This document shows, in pieces, positions 8,301 through 16,592 of a stretch of DNA of 64,000 bases. The notes beneath the pieces were generated by a model, which did not search any database, was not told where the DNA came from, and saw only the letters and a list, made by a program, of their open reading frames with translations. The position numbers and the translations under genes are program-made. Source of the DNA: Flavobacterium limi (GTDB lineage Bacteria > Bacteroidota > Bacteroidia > Flavobacteriales > Flavobacteriaceae). Each line of letters opens with the position of its first letter. Position 1 is the first letter of the stretch. Location of the stretch: assembly GCF_010645075.1 (NCBI RefSeq), contig NZ_JAADZV010000002.1, forward strand, positions 186,001 to 250,000, read 5' to 3'.

Positions 8301-8333
8301 AAACGTATATGTTCAAAATGAGCATATACGTTT
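8301..8333 (-). terminator. Hairpin between precursor 6 and the cyclase
   Basis: Perfect 11 bp inverted repeat AAACGTATATG/CATATACGTTT with an 11-base loop, 24 bases after the precursor 6 stop and just before the cyclase start. The uridine tract after it is weak (TTTTGAATTT), so partial read-through or attenuation into the cyclase is likely. This arrangement would give more precursor than cyclase message. Confidence 0.55.
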
Positions 8334-8357
8334 GCATTTCATAATCTTAAAGTCCTG

Positions 8358-8666
8358 CTATTTAACAATAATCGGTGGGGTTTGTCCTTCTCCTCCACCT
8401 CCTGAAATAATGTCTAATTGCTCTTCGGATAATTCTACGTCTTCGAAAATTACATTTGGATTCGCAGGAATATTGATAAAGATGACAGATGTATTTGACT
8501 GATCTGTTACAGTGATAGTTTTTCCTTCAGGAAGATGAACTGGTTTTCCCAAAAAACTTTCTAAAGTCTGAATTGGGCTGGCTATTAAATTGTTCTTAAA
8601 AACAGGGTCTTCCCAGGCTTTTATAACAATGGATTCCAAAATTTTCTGATCATTAATTAATTCCAT
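8358..8666 (-). CDS. NHLP-leader RiPP precursor 6 (very short core)
   Basis: The 102-residue precursor carries the leader landmarks IVIKAWEDPVFKNNL, PEGKTITVTDQSN, FINIPANPN and EEQLDIISGG at residue 90. The predicted core is only 12 residues, GGEGQTPPIIVK, with one Thr, no Ser and no Cys. If a second Gly-Gly is used, the peptide would be shorter still. A core with a single hydroxyl residue makes it a good test for whether the LanM-type enzyme or the glycosyltransferase acts on a Thr. It lies apart from the 5-4-3-2-1 run, upstream of the cyclase, with its own copy of the shared promoter motif. Confidence 0.88.
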   Translation of the reverse strand: MELINDQKILESIVIKAWEDPVFKNNLIASPIQTLESFLGKPVHLPEGKTITVTDQSNTSVIFINIPANPNVIFEDVELSEEQLDIISGGGGEGQTPPIIVK

Positions 8667-8735
8667 TTTTTTTGTTTTTAGATTAAACTTGTTGTTTTAC
8701 TCTTGTAAAATTATCAGCATTAAATAATATAGAAT

Positions 8736-8757
8736 TGCCAAATAGACTGACAAAAGA
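8736..8757 (-). promoter_or_regulatory. Promoter/operator motif of precursor 6 (copy 2 of a shared motif)
   Basis: Minus-strand TTTTGTCAGTCTATTTGGCA matches copy 1 at 6245-6266, and a TATA element again lies 19 bases after TTTG. The motif is ~70 bases before the precursor 6 ATG. I do not find it before the ThiF, LanM or glycosyltransferase genes, so it seems precursor-specific. Confidence 0.6.
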
Positions 8758-8842
8758 CCAGCAAGCCTGTTTATTACCTTTTTTTGTAGTCTTTTATAAT
8801 TACTTTTTTTATATAATATTGACCTGATTATTTTTTAAATAA

Positions 8843-8879
8843 AAAAGCTGTACCGAATAAAAATACCGGTACAGCTTTT
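8843..8879 (-). terminator. Terminator of the ThiF-like gene
   Basis: Perfect 13 bp inverted repeat AAAAGCTGTACCG/CGGTACAGCTTTT with an 11-base loop. On the minus strand the second arm continues into a run of six T. It lies 50 bases after the ThiF-like stop codon and insulates that gene from precursor 6. Confidence 0.88.
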
Positions 8880-8929
8880 ATGAAATCGAAAAATATGTGT
8901 GAAGTATTAAAAGTGTGGTTTATGGAGAA

Positions 8930-9676
8930 TTACCTGATCGTAGTAAAATAAAATTCCGGAAATGTTTTTACAGGTTTATCGGTTGCAATATCAAAAGCAA
9001 TTGAAGTGCAGACAGCTGCCGCCTGCCAGGATGCAATTGATAACTGTGGAGGAGGAAGTTTTGTATTCTCTTTTTTATATTGATCAACTATTTCTTCAAG
9101 CCATTCCTGTGGATTTCCGGAATATCTCATATAACTTGAAACGTAATCCACCACATTCAGTTCATTGAATGATTTCTTTGGTTTTTCTAAAATATCTAAA
9201 CCCTTTTTTTTTGAAATTACTAATACCAGAGCTGCCCAGCCTAAATTGTATGGGTGCAGGATTGGTATATCTTTCTTTTGGCATAAAGAATCAAACAATA
9301 ACGGAACATTTGAGGTGAAGTCCAGTGCATTGATCGCAATTTTATGGCCTTCAATATACTGTTCAACATTATCAGGCGTTAAAAAACAATTATGAATAGT
9401 AATTTTTGCTTCACTATTAATTAAAAGTAATCTTTTCTTAAGAGCTTCTGCTTTATATGTTGCTATATCTTTTTCAGTATAATTCTGCCTGTTTATGTTG
9501 GAGAGTTCTACGGCATCCCCATCAATTATAGTTAAGGTTTCAAAACCTAATCTTAGTAAACATTCTGCAATGACGCTGCCAATACCGGCTCCTGCTAATA
9601 GTATAGAGGTATTTTTTATTGTTTTCTGTTCCTCTTTAATTATATAAAGTCTATTCCGATCGTATCTGTTTTTCAT
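8930..9676 (-). CDS. ThiF/MoeB/HesA-family E1-like adenylyltransferase
   Basis: Predicted to activate a carboxylate as an acyl-adenylate with ATP. The 248-residue Rossmann protein has the nucleotide loop GAGIGS (29-34), the acidic strand end TIIDGDAVE, SNINRQ with the catalytic Arg63, a KAEALKKRLL segment and a metal-site Asp in NALDF (~119). The paired CxxC zinc sites of MoeB and ThiF are absent, and no ubiquitin-like partner gene is nearby. HPYNLGWAALV resembles the segment after the active site in E1-like enzymes of peptide loci. It is on the same strand as precursor 6 but separated by a terminator. Inference: it may activate a precursor C-terminus or side-chain carboxylate. A role unrelated to the RiPP, such as tRNA or cofactor modification, remains possible. 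Confidence 0.8.
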   Translation of the reverse strand: MKNRYDRNRLYIIKEEQKTIKNTSILLAGAGIGSVIAECLLRLGFETLTIIDGDAVELSNINRQNYTEKDIATYKAEALKKRLLLINSEAKITIHNCFLTPDNVEQYIEGHKIAINALDFTSNVPLLFDSLCQKKDIPILHPYNLGWAALVLVISKKKGLDILEKPKKSFNELNVVDYVSSYMRYSGNPQEWLEEIVDQYKKENTKLPPPQLSIASWQAAAVCTSIAFDIATDKPVKTFPEFYFTTIR

Positions 9677-9800
9677 ATATTTTCTTACGAAAATAATTAA
9701 AAATACAGCTTTAGGTAAATGAACAAACGTTAAATAATTAAATGTTAATAAGTTATAAATTCAATTTAATATTTCGTTTTATGTTAAAATCGGAATCAGA

Positions 9801-11429
9801 TTACTCATAGGTGTATAACCTAAGTTTCTGAATTTCAAAATCTCCAACAGCAATACGAATATGTCTTCCCTGATGTGTCTGATCTCCGTTAAAATGCCGG
9901 ATAGTTTTCCAAACTTCATTTTCAAACCTTCCCTGGTCTGTTTTTAGAATTCCTGCATTAAGAGATGTATTTTTTAAAGTTTTAAAAGTGACCACAATTC
10001 CAGATCCGGCAATGTAAAATTCATCAGTAGCAATTGCTATAATGATCGCACTTGCCATTGGCCAGATTTCATCTTTAGCTCCCGCCGACCAATTTAAGGT
10101 ATAATCATGCTTAAAAGTAAATTCATAATTGCCTAATTGAATGATTTGTGTTGGATTTGCTTTATCAACTAAAACTCCTTCAATCTTTCTAAAGCCTTTG
10201 TTTGCTTCAATTGTTGGAGTTAATTGCTGAATCAGATCATATATTTTCCCTAAAGGTTCTTTTTTAGCTTCTGCAACTGATTCAATTGAGAAAGGCGAAA
10301 AACCAATTGCCTCATAATGTCCAATTGCATATAATCCTTTAAAAGGTGCGGTCGAATCAAAACGGTGTTCGGGAATAAACAAAGGATCTCCCTGACGGAT
10401 AAATAAATCATTCCAATGCTTAAATAAAGGATTATAAAAGTCTGGAGAAAGAAAATCGATTGAAGTACCGGCAGCTTTCCAGATATCCATTAAATGTGGT
10501 AATGGACCGGCACTTGGGTATTCCCCCGGTTTTTTTTCAGGAGCGTTTAAGGCTGCATTCACAAATAATGGAATTGCATACTTTTCTTTGCCGGCTTTCG
10601 CTATTCTATTGGTAAATTTTGCAAAAAACCAGGCCATGAAAATCTCATCGGTTTGTAATCCTTTGCCAAAAATCTGTTCCCAGTTTCCTGAAATTTTAAA
10701 ACCATTTTTTTTCCAGACTTCCAAAAACTCAGGTACAAGTTTTTCTTTGTTTTTTTGCATGTATTTTAATAATTCATCAGGAACCTGCTTATTAAAAGCT
10801 TCATTTGCTAATGATGAATAATCTCTTGCTGTTGGCAACATTCCGATTTCATTTTCAACCTGAACCATAATTACCGTCTGCTCTTTTTGATCAAAATCTT
10901 TAATATGGCTAATTAATTTTTGAAAAGCTTTTAAATCGGCTTCTAAATTATTTTCACTGAAAGGAGTCAGAATTTCATGGCTTTTATTTTTGTCGTCCTT
11001 AACCCTCGGATATTCCTTCTGATTTAATTTTATCCATGCAGGAGCATGACTTGACATACTGTTTTTCCATGATCCAAACCAAAGAAATACCAGTTTCAAA
11101 TTTTCTTTTCTGGCTCTTATAATTAAATCATCAACCAATGAAAAATCAAATTTGCCTTCCTGAGGTTCTATGAGTTCCCAATATACAGGAGTCAACACGG
11201 TATTCAGATTCATGTCAGTAAGCTTTGACCAAATCAGCTCCATGCTTTCCATGCTTGTTGCTGAAGAATTTCCTAATTCACCTCCCCTAATAATATATGG
11301 TTTCTCGTTTACAATTAACTGGGTTTTATTTCCTGTCTTCTCAAGATGCGGCATTTTATACTGACCAGATCCAAACTGAAGTGACAATGAAGCTAATAAA
11401 ATAAATCCGTATTTTTTAAAATTCGACAT
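9801..11429 (-). CDS. Secreted GH35-like beta-galactosidase with DUF5597 C-terminus
   Basis: Probably removes terminal beta-galactosyl residues from plant polysaccharide fragments. A signal peptide (FILLASLSLQFGSGQ) leads into a (beta/alpha)8 barrel. VQVENEIGM near residue 190 carries the Asn-Glu acid/base pair of clan A enzymes, and LFIPEHRF near 380 offers the nucleophile Glu. The last ~130 residues, including LIQQLTPTIEANKGFRKIEG and FYIAGSGIVVTF, match the DUF5597 domain. I chose MSNFKKYG at 11429 because it gives a normal signal peptide; an ATG at 11456 would add nine residues. It lies ~100 bases downstream of the transaldolase gene and may be the last member of the xylose operon. Confidence 0.83.
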   Translation of the reverse strand: MSNFKKYGFILLASLSLQFGSGQYKMPHLEKTGNKTQLIVNEKPYIIRGGELGNSSATSMESMELIWSKLTDMNLNTVLTPVYWELIEPQEGKFDFSLVDDLIIRARKENLKLVFLWFGSWKNSMSSHAPAWIKLNQKEYPRVKDDKNKSHEILTPFSENNLEADLKAFQKLISHIKDFDQKEQTVIMVQVENEIGMLPTARDYSSLANEAFNKQVPDELLKYMQKNKEKLVPEFLEVWKKNGFKISGNWEQIFGKGLQTDEIFMAWFFAKFTNRIAKAGKEKYAIPLFVNAALNAPEKKPGEYPSAGPLPHLMDIWKAAGTSIDFLSPDFYNPLFKHWNDLFIRQGDPLFIPEHRFDSTAPFKGLYAIGHYEAIGFSPFSIESVAEAKKEPLGKIYDLIQQLTPTIEANKGFRKIEGVLVDKANPTQIIQLGNYEFTFKHDYTLNWSAGAKDEIWPMASAIIIAIATDEFYIAGSGIVVTFKTLKNTSLNAGILKTDQGRFENEVWKTIRHFNGDQTHQGRHIRIAVGDFEIQKLRLYTYE

Positions 11430-11562
11430 AACGTATTTTTTAATGTTAAGAGTCATTTTTTTTAAAATTCACCTGAAAACAAAGGCTTAAAAATAACAAA
11501 TCCATATCAAAGCTACGTGAAATTGAAACTTTAATACGGACTCATTACAATGAAAATTTTAT

Positions 11563-12219
11563 TTACAGATTCATTTTTTTGGCATCCTCAACAAATTGTT
11601 TTAAACCAATATCTGTCAATGGATGTTTCAATAAACCTTTAATTGCAGATAAAGGCCCTGTCATAACATCTGATCCAATTTTGGCACAATTTACAATATG
11701 CATGGTATGTCTTACAGAGGCAGAAAGAATCTGTGTTTGATAATTATAATTATCATAAATAGTTCTTATTTCTTCAATTAGATGCATACCGTCTGTAGAA
11801 ACATCATCTAATCTACCTAAGAATGGTGATACATAAGTAGCTCCTGCTTTTGCTGCTAACAAGGCCTGGCCGGCTGAGAATACCAAAGTCACATTTGTTC
11901 TGATTCCTTTTGAAGAAAAATATTTACAGGCTTTCACCCCATCACCAATCATAGGTAATTTTACAACAATCTGTTTATGTAAAGCCGCCAGTTCCTCTCC
12001 TTCCCTAACCATTCCTTCATAGTCTGTGGAAATAACTTCAGCAGAAACATCCCCATCTACAATATTACAAATATCAAGATAATGCTTCAAAATATTATCT
12101 TTTCCTGTAATGCCTTCTTTGGCCATCAATGATGGATTTGTAGTAACTCCATCTAAAACTCCCATTGCCTGAGCTTCTTTAATATCTTCTAAATTTGCTG
12201 TGTCTATAAAAAATTTCAT
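11563..12219 (-). CDS. tal: Transaldolase, small (FSA-like) family
   Basis: Moves a dihydroxyacetone unit between sugar phosphates in the non-oxidative pentose phosphate pathway. The start [16 protein letters not shown] and [11 protein letters not shown] are diagnostic for the ~220-residue transaldolase/fructose-6-phosphate aldolase family. The Schiff-base Lys is Lys87 in IVVKLPM. Glu61 (SAEV) and Phe133 (VSPFLGR) occupy the positions that are Gln and Tyr in true fructose-6-phosphate aldolase, so transaldolase activity is the better call. The gene follows xylA on the same strand after a 328-base gap with two hairpins, so it probably has its own promoter. Its job next to xylA and xylB is to feed xylulose 5-phosphate into glycolysis. 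Confidence 0.92.
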   Translation of the reverse strand: MKFFIDTANLEDIKEAQAMGVLDGVTTNPSLMAKEGITGKDNILKHYLDICNIVDGDVSAEVISTDYEGMVREGEELAALHKQIVVKLPMIGDGVKACKYFSSKGIRTNVTLVFSAGQALLAAKAGATYVSPFLGRLDDVSTDGMHLIEEIRTIYDNYNYQTQILSASVRHTMHIVNCAKIGSDVMTGPLSAIKGLLKHPLTDIGLKQFVEDAKKMNL

Positions 12220-12383
12220 TCGTTTGTGGTTTAAATTTTTATTTTCTTAATAGTATTGTGATTCCGATTCAAAAATGATTTGAAACGAGTAATAAATATG
12301 CGCAATTAAAAATGAAAATTGGTGAAGAAAATTCACCTTGCTAACAGCCGGATGACTGTTCTTTTTGAAGAAAAAAATGATAT

Positions 12384-12412
12384 GGCCGTTGAATCCTCAA
12401 CATTCAACGGCC
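12384..12412 (-). terminator. Terminator after xylA
   Basis: Perfect 11 bp inverted repeat GGCCGTTGAAT/ATTCAACGGCC with a 7-base loop. On the minus strand a run of seven T follows eight bases later. It lies 136 bases past the xylA stop and before the tal start. Confidence 0.7.
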
Positions 12413-12440
12413 AAAATTACTAAAATAATTCACCGAATTT

Positions 12441-12478
12441 TTTCTGGCAAATGCACTAACCTAAATATTTGCCAGAAA
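12441..12478. repeat. Second hairpin in the xylA-tal gap
   Basis: Perfect 12 bp inverted repeat TTTCTGGCAAAT/ATTTGCCAGAAA with a 14-base loop. Neither strand shows a T-run after it, so it is not a standard terminator. It could stabilise the 3' end of the xylA message or be a protein-binding site. The rest of the 12220-12547 gap is AT-rich with a CAATCATGATTG palindrome near 12492 and no gene. Confidence 0.55.
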
Positions 12479-12547
12479 TAAAAAATACAAAACAATCATG
12501 ATTGCTCGGCTTTATGAAACCGAAAATTATTTTTTCTTTTCAGCAGA

Positions 12548-13873
12548 TTAAATATACTGATTGATGATATTTTCAAATAATTCCTGTTTACCGCTTTGAA
12601 GTGTCAGCTCACCATTTTGGTTTGCGATATCGTATAAATCTTTAAGATTCAATTTTCCTTCAGCGAAATCTTTACCTTTTCCTGAATCAAATGAACTGTA
12701 TCTTTCTTTTCTTAATTTCTCGTAAGGAGAAGAAGTAATGATTTTGTCTGCTGTCAGTAATGCTCTTGCAAAAGTATCAGCACCGCCAATATGCGCTAAG
12801 AAAACATCTTCTAAATCAGTAGAATTTCTTCTGATTTTAGCATCAAAATTCACACCTCCGCCTTGTAATCCGCCAGCTTTTAAGAATACCAGCATAGCTT
12901 CAGTAGTTTCCTGGATGTTATTAGGGAACTGATCTGTATCCCAGCCGTTTTGGTAGTCACCTCTGTTAGCATCTATACTTCCTAACATTCCTGCTTTTGC
13001 AGCAACTTCAATTTCATGCTGAAAAGTGTGCTGAGCCAATGTTGCGTGATTTACCTCAATATTGATTTTGAAATCTTTATCTAAACCATACTCTTTTAAG
13101 AAACCAATTGCTGTTGCAGAGTCAAAATCGTATTGGTGTTTAGATGGTTCCATTGGTTTTGGCTCAATGAAGAAAGTTCCTTTGAATCCTTGGGCCCTTG
13201 CATAATCTCTGGACATTGTTAAGAATTGTGCCATGTGATCTAATTCTCTTCCCATATCTGTGTTTAGCAAAGACATATAACCTTCTCTACCTCCCCAAAA
13301 TACGTAGTTCTCACCATTCAAAGCGATTGTAGCATCCAAAGCTAATTTTACTTGTCCTCCGGCTCTTGCCACAACATTAAAATCAGGATTTGTCGCTGCA
13401 CCGTTCATAAATCTTGGATTAGAGAAACAGTTTGAAGTTCCCCAAAGCAATTTAATACCTGATGCCGCTTTTTTCTCTTTTAAGTATTCTGTAATGAATG
13501 CTAAACGTTTTTCTGATTCAGCAAAAGTTGCGCCTTCAGCAATTAAATCGTAATCGTGGAAACAGAAATAATCGAATCCCATTTTACTGATAAATTCAAA
13601 AGCTGCATCTGCTTTATCTTTTGCAGCCTGATATGGATCTGAAGACTGGTCCCATTCAAAATTTTGCGTTCCAGGTCCGAATGGATCACTTCCCTGCCCG
13701 CAGAATGTATGCCAGTAAGCAATCGCAAATCTAAAATGCTCACGCATTGTTTTTCCTGCCACAACCTGATCAGGGTTATAATATTTAAATGCCAAAGGGT
13801 TATCAGATTCTTTTCCCTCAAATTTAATTTGGCCAATACCTTTGTAGTATTCTTTATTTCCTAAAGTTATCAT
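12548..13873 (-). CDS. xylA: Xylose isomerase
   Basis: Converts D-xylose to D-xylulose in the cytoplasm. The 441-residue length is that of the larger (class II) xylose isomerases. Family motifs are easy to see: [11 protein letters not shown] with the catalytic His-Asp pair near residue 100, [15 protein letters not shown] with the metal-binding Glu near 235, and [17 protein letters not shown] with further metal ligands near 300. The gene starts 10 bases after xylB on the same strand, so xylR-xylB-xylA read as one operon. Regulation by the GntR-type protein encoded upstream is the simplest inference. Confidence 0.97.
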   Translation of the reverse strand: MITLGNKEYYKGIGQIKFEGKESDNPLAFKYYNPDQVVAGKTMREHFRFAIAYWHTFCGQGSDPFGPGTQNFEWDQSSDPYQAAKDKADAAFEFISKMGFDYFCFHDYDLIAEGATFAESEKRLAFITEYLKEKKAASGIKLLWGTSNCFSNPRFMNGAATNPDFNVVARAGGQVKLALDATIALNGENYVFWGGREGYMSLLNTDMGRELDHMAQFLTMSRDYARAQGFKGTFFIEPKPMEPSKHQYDFDSATAIGFLKEYGLDKDFKINIEVNHATLAQHTFQHEIEVAAKAGMLGSIDANRGDYQNGWDTDQFPNNIQETTEAMLVFLKAGGLQGGGVNFDAKIRRNSTDLEDVFLAHIGGADTFARALLTADKIITSSPYEKLRKERYSSFDSGKGKDFAEGKLNLKDLYDIANQNGELTLQSGKQELFENIINQYI

Positions 13874-13883
13874 TTTATTTTTT

Positions 13884-15365
13884 TTATTTATTTGTTAATA
13901 TTATTTCTAATTCTTTTTTCCAGTTTTGATAGGCCTTCTCATACTCTTCTTTGTTTTTTAAAGGCAAAAAGGTCATTACATGATCATTGGTTGTAATTCC
14001 TGAACCAAATTTTTCAAAGTCGCCATTCGTCAAACCAACAGCTCTGGCTGCTCCTACTGCTCCCGTTGTATTGTAAATTTCAATTTCGTGACCAATTAAT
14101 GTTGCTACAGTATTGGAGAAAATTTCTGAACGGAATAAATTATCATTCCCTGCTCTGATCACATTAATTTTCGCATTATCATCTTTCAAACACTCCATTC
14201 CGTATACAAACGAAAAAGCAATCGCCTCCAGAGATGCTCTGTATAAATGTGCGTTTGTATGGATATTAAAATTCAGATTCAAAATATGAGATCCAATATT
14301 TTTATTGTTGAACATTCTTTCTGCACCATTCCCAAACGGAATAACCACTAATCCTTGTGACCCCACATTTACCTGAGAAGCTTTTTCATTCATTTCTTCA
14401 TACGACTCACTGCCTATGTTGTTACGCATCCATCTGTATTGAATACCGGCTCCGTTTATATTTAGCAGTTTTCCCACTCTTGGATTTGATTCCGAATAAT
14501 TTACATGAACGAAGTTGTTTACACGTGTGCTTTTACCCGAATTGGTTTCAGTAACAGCATAAAATACACCTGATGTACCTCCGGTTGCCGCCACTTCTCC
14601 CGGACGCAGAACATTTAATGACAACGCATTATTTGGCTGATCTCCCGCTCTGTAAACAATCGGAATTCCGGTAGGAAGTCCTGATTCCTGTGCTCCTTTA
14701 TCAGTAACTATTCCCTGATTTGTAAAATTTTCTACAATATTTGGCGTCAGTGATGAATCTACTCCGTAATAATCCAAAAGCCAGTCTGCTACCTTATTTT
14801 CTTTATAATCCCAAAGCATTCCTTCAGACAAACCATTTTTCGTTGTCGTTACTTCACCTGTTAATTTCAAAGCGATGTAGTCACCCGGAAGCATGTACTT
14901 AGCAATTTTACTGTAAACTTCAGGTTCATTTTCTTTAACCCATTTTAACTTTGAAGCTGTGAAATTCCCCGGCGAATTCAATAAATGTTCTGCACATTTA
15001 TCAGCTCCGATTTCAGCGTAAGCTTTATTGCCAATTTCAACTGCACGGCTGTCGCACCAGATAATCGAGTTACGCAGTGATTTACCGTCTTTATCCACTA
15101 TAACCAATCCGTGCATTTGATATGAAATACCAATACCCTGAATTTTTGAAGCGTCAACATTAGCTTCTTTAATCGCTCTTTTTGTTGCTGTACAAATGTA
15201 CTGCCACCACATTTCCGGATCCTGCTCTGCCCAGTCAGACTGCAGTGACAAGATTTCCATTTCATTTTGCGGCTCGTTTAGTACAATTACTTTTTTGCCT
15301 GTTGCTGCTTCAACCAGGGCAACCTTGACCGAAGAGCTTCCAATATCATATCCTATATAATACAT
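13884..15365 (-). CDS. xylB: Xylulokinase (FGGY family)
   Basis: Phosphorylates D-xylulose to xylulose 5-phosphate. The 493-residue protein begins with the ATPase-fold loop [26 protein letters not shown] near residue 95 is the substrate-binding FGGY landmark, DQPNNALSL contains the catalytic Asp near 245, and [10 protein letters not shown] is the second phosphate-binding loop. It lies between xylA (10-base gap) and the regulator gene (4-base gap). The genomic partner xylA makes xylulose a safer substrate call than glycerol or gluconate. Confidence 0.95.
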   Translation of the reverse strand: MYYIGYDIGSSSVKVALVEAATGKKVIVLNEPQNEMEILSLQSDWAEQDPEMWWQYICTATKRAIKEANVDASKIQGIGISYQMHGLVIVDKDGKSLRNSIIWCDSRAVEIGNKAYAEIGADKCAEHLLNSPGNFTASKLKWVKENEPEVYSKIAKYMLPGDYIALKLTGEVTTTKNGLSEGMLWDYKENKVADWLLDYYGVDSSLTPNIVENFTNQGIVTDKGAQESGLPTGIPIVYRAGDQPNNALSLNVLRPGEVAATGGTSGVFYAVTETNSGKSTRVNNFVHVNYSESNPRVGKLLNINGAGIQYRWMRNNIGSESYEEMNEKASQVNVGSQGLVVIPFGNGAERMFNNKNIGSHILNLNFNIHTNAHLYRASLEAIAFSFVYGMECLKDDNAKINVIRAGNDNLFRSEIFSNTVATLIGHEIEIYNTTGAVGAARAVGLTNGDFEKFGSGITTNDHVMTFLPLKNKEEYEKAYQNWKKELEIILTNK

Positions 15366-15369
15366 AATT

Positions 15370-16377
15370 TTATAATGATTCTCTTAATATTAAACTTGTG
15401 GGTACATAACACTGAACTACTTCATCGTGTGTAATAAATGCAGCCGCTTTTGTTCCTAATTCCTTAAAGTCAGTTGAAATAACCGAAATTCCTTTGTATA
15501 TAAATTTTTTCATTGGCGTTTCATTATATGACAAAAAACCAACATCCTGGCCCGGCTCCAGATCTTTCTCTTTACATTGTTCCAAAAAATGCCCTAAAAT
15601 CCGGTCACTAATACTTATATAAGCAATTCCTTTTTGAATATCAAACTTTTTTGGATCTGTGATAATTTCATTTTTAAAATTAAAATCTTCACAAAATTTC
15701 CTAAAATTATCCAGTGTTTCTTTTGGATGATTCGTGTAATCAGGGTAAACAAAATGAATGCTTCTATATTTTTTGAATAAATCAACTGCATCCTTCAATG
15801 AGTTGTAAAATGCTTTTCCGAAATCCTGAAAAACATAATTATTTTCGTTTTTTGAATGTATATTCCAGTCAATCAAAAGCAATTTATCATTCGAAATGGC
15901 GGATAAAGTTGATGACACCTCTTTATCATCAAAATTCATTACCACATATTTATAATACTTTCCAACGCTGTTATTAATTATTGTTTTAAAAACATCAATA
16001 TTATAATGATGAAATTGTACATCAGTGATAATATTTTCCGGCAAATTATTCACAAATGAATGATATAAAACCTCCTTGTATGCTTTGAAAGTATCTAATA
16101 CCAAAAGTACTTTTCTGGTTTCTCCTGAAACATAATATCCTTTATTCGGAACAGAATCAATTATTTTCTGCTCCTTCAATATTGAATATGCCTTAAAAAC
16201 AGTATCTCTCGACAACTGATTTTCTTTGCAGATTGCATTTACAGACGGAAGTAAATCTCCTTTCTGTAAAATATTCTCTGCGATAGCATTATTTATTCCA
16301 TTAACCAATTGCTGATATTTTGGAATATCACTATCGTGATTTATTACAAATACAAACTTTTCCTGTTCTTCGCCCAT
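15370..16377 (-). CDS. GntR-type regulator with LacI-like sugar-binding domain (xylose regulator candidate)
   Basis: Transcriptional regulator of 335 residues. Residues ~10-80 are a GntR winged helix (PKYQQLVNGINNAIAENIL, PSVNAICKENQLSRDTVFKAY, NKGYYVSGE). The remaining ~240 residues resemble the periplasmic-binding-protein fold of LacI effectors, for example DVGFLSYNETPMKKFIYKGIS. This composite is typical of sugar regulators in Bacteroidota. It is the first gene of the xylR-xylB-xylA operon, so xylose or xylulose is the likely ligand. Just upstream of its start are three tandem GAAC units, a possible autoregulatory site. Activator or repressor action cannot be told from sequence. Confidence 0.88.
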   Translation of the reverse strand: MGEEQEKFVFVINHDSDIPKYQQLVNGINNAIAENILQKGDLLPSVNAICKENQLSRDTVFKAYSILKEQKIIDSVPNKGYYVSGETRKVLLVLDTFKAYKEVLYHSFVNNLPENIITDVQFHHYNIDVFKTIINNSVGKYYKYVVMNFDDKEVSSTLSAISNDKLLLIDWNIHSKNENNYVFQDFGKAFYNSLKDAVDLFKKYRSIHFVYPDYTNHPKETLDNFRKFCEDFNFKNEIITDPKKFDIQKGIAYISISDRILGHFLEQCKEKDLEPGQDVGFLSYNETPMKKFIYKGISVISTDFKELGTKAAAFITHDEVVQCYVPTSLILRESL

Positions 16378-16592
16378 TATACTGTTCCGTTCTGTTCTGG
16401 TCTGCTAAAATATATATTTGTATTATTATAAAAAAACAATTTTAAATAAAATTTGTTACTAGTTAAAGGTTTTGCTTTTTCTCAAAAGCTTATCTGTTAA
16501 TTTGTATCTGCAGATTCAATTTAATTTCTCTTTCAGAAATCAAATGGCTTGGTAATTCCTCATTTCTATTTAATTTTTCAATAAACAGAAAT

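Noticed and set aside
6245..8757. The shared precursor motif as a sigma-54 (-24/-12) promoter
   Set aside because: TTGGCA fits the -24 element, but the -12 position reads TAAT or TATT instead of TTGC in both copies.
12441..12478. The second xylA-tal hairpin as a rho-independent terminator
   Set aside because: Neither strand has a T-run after the stem.
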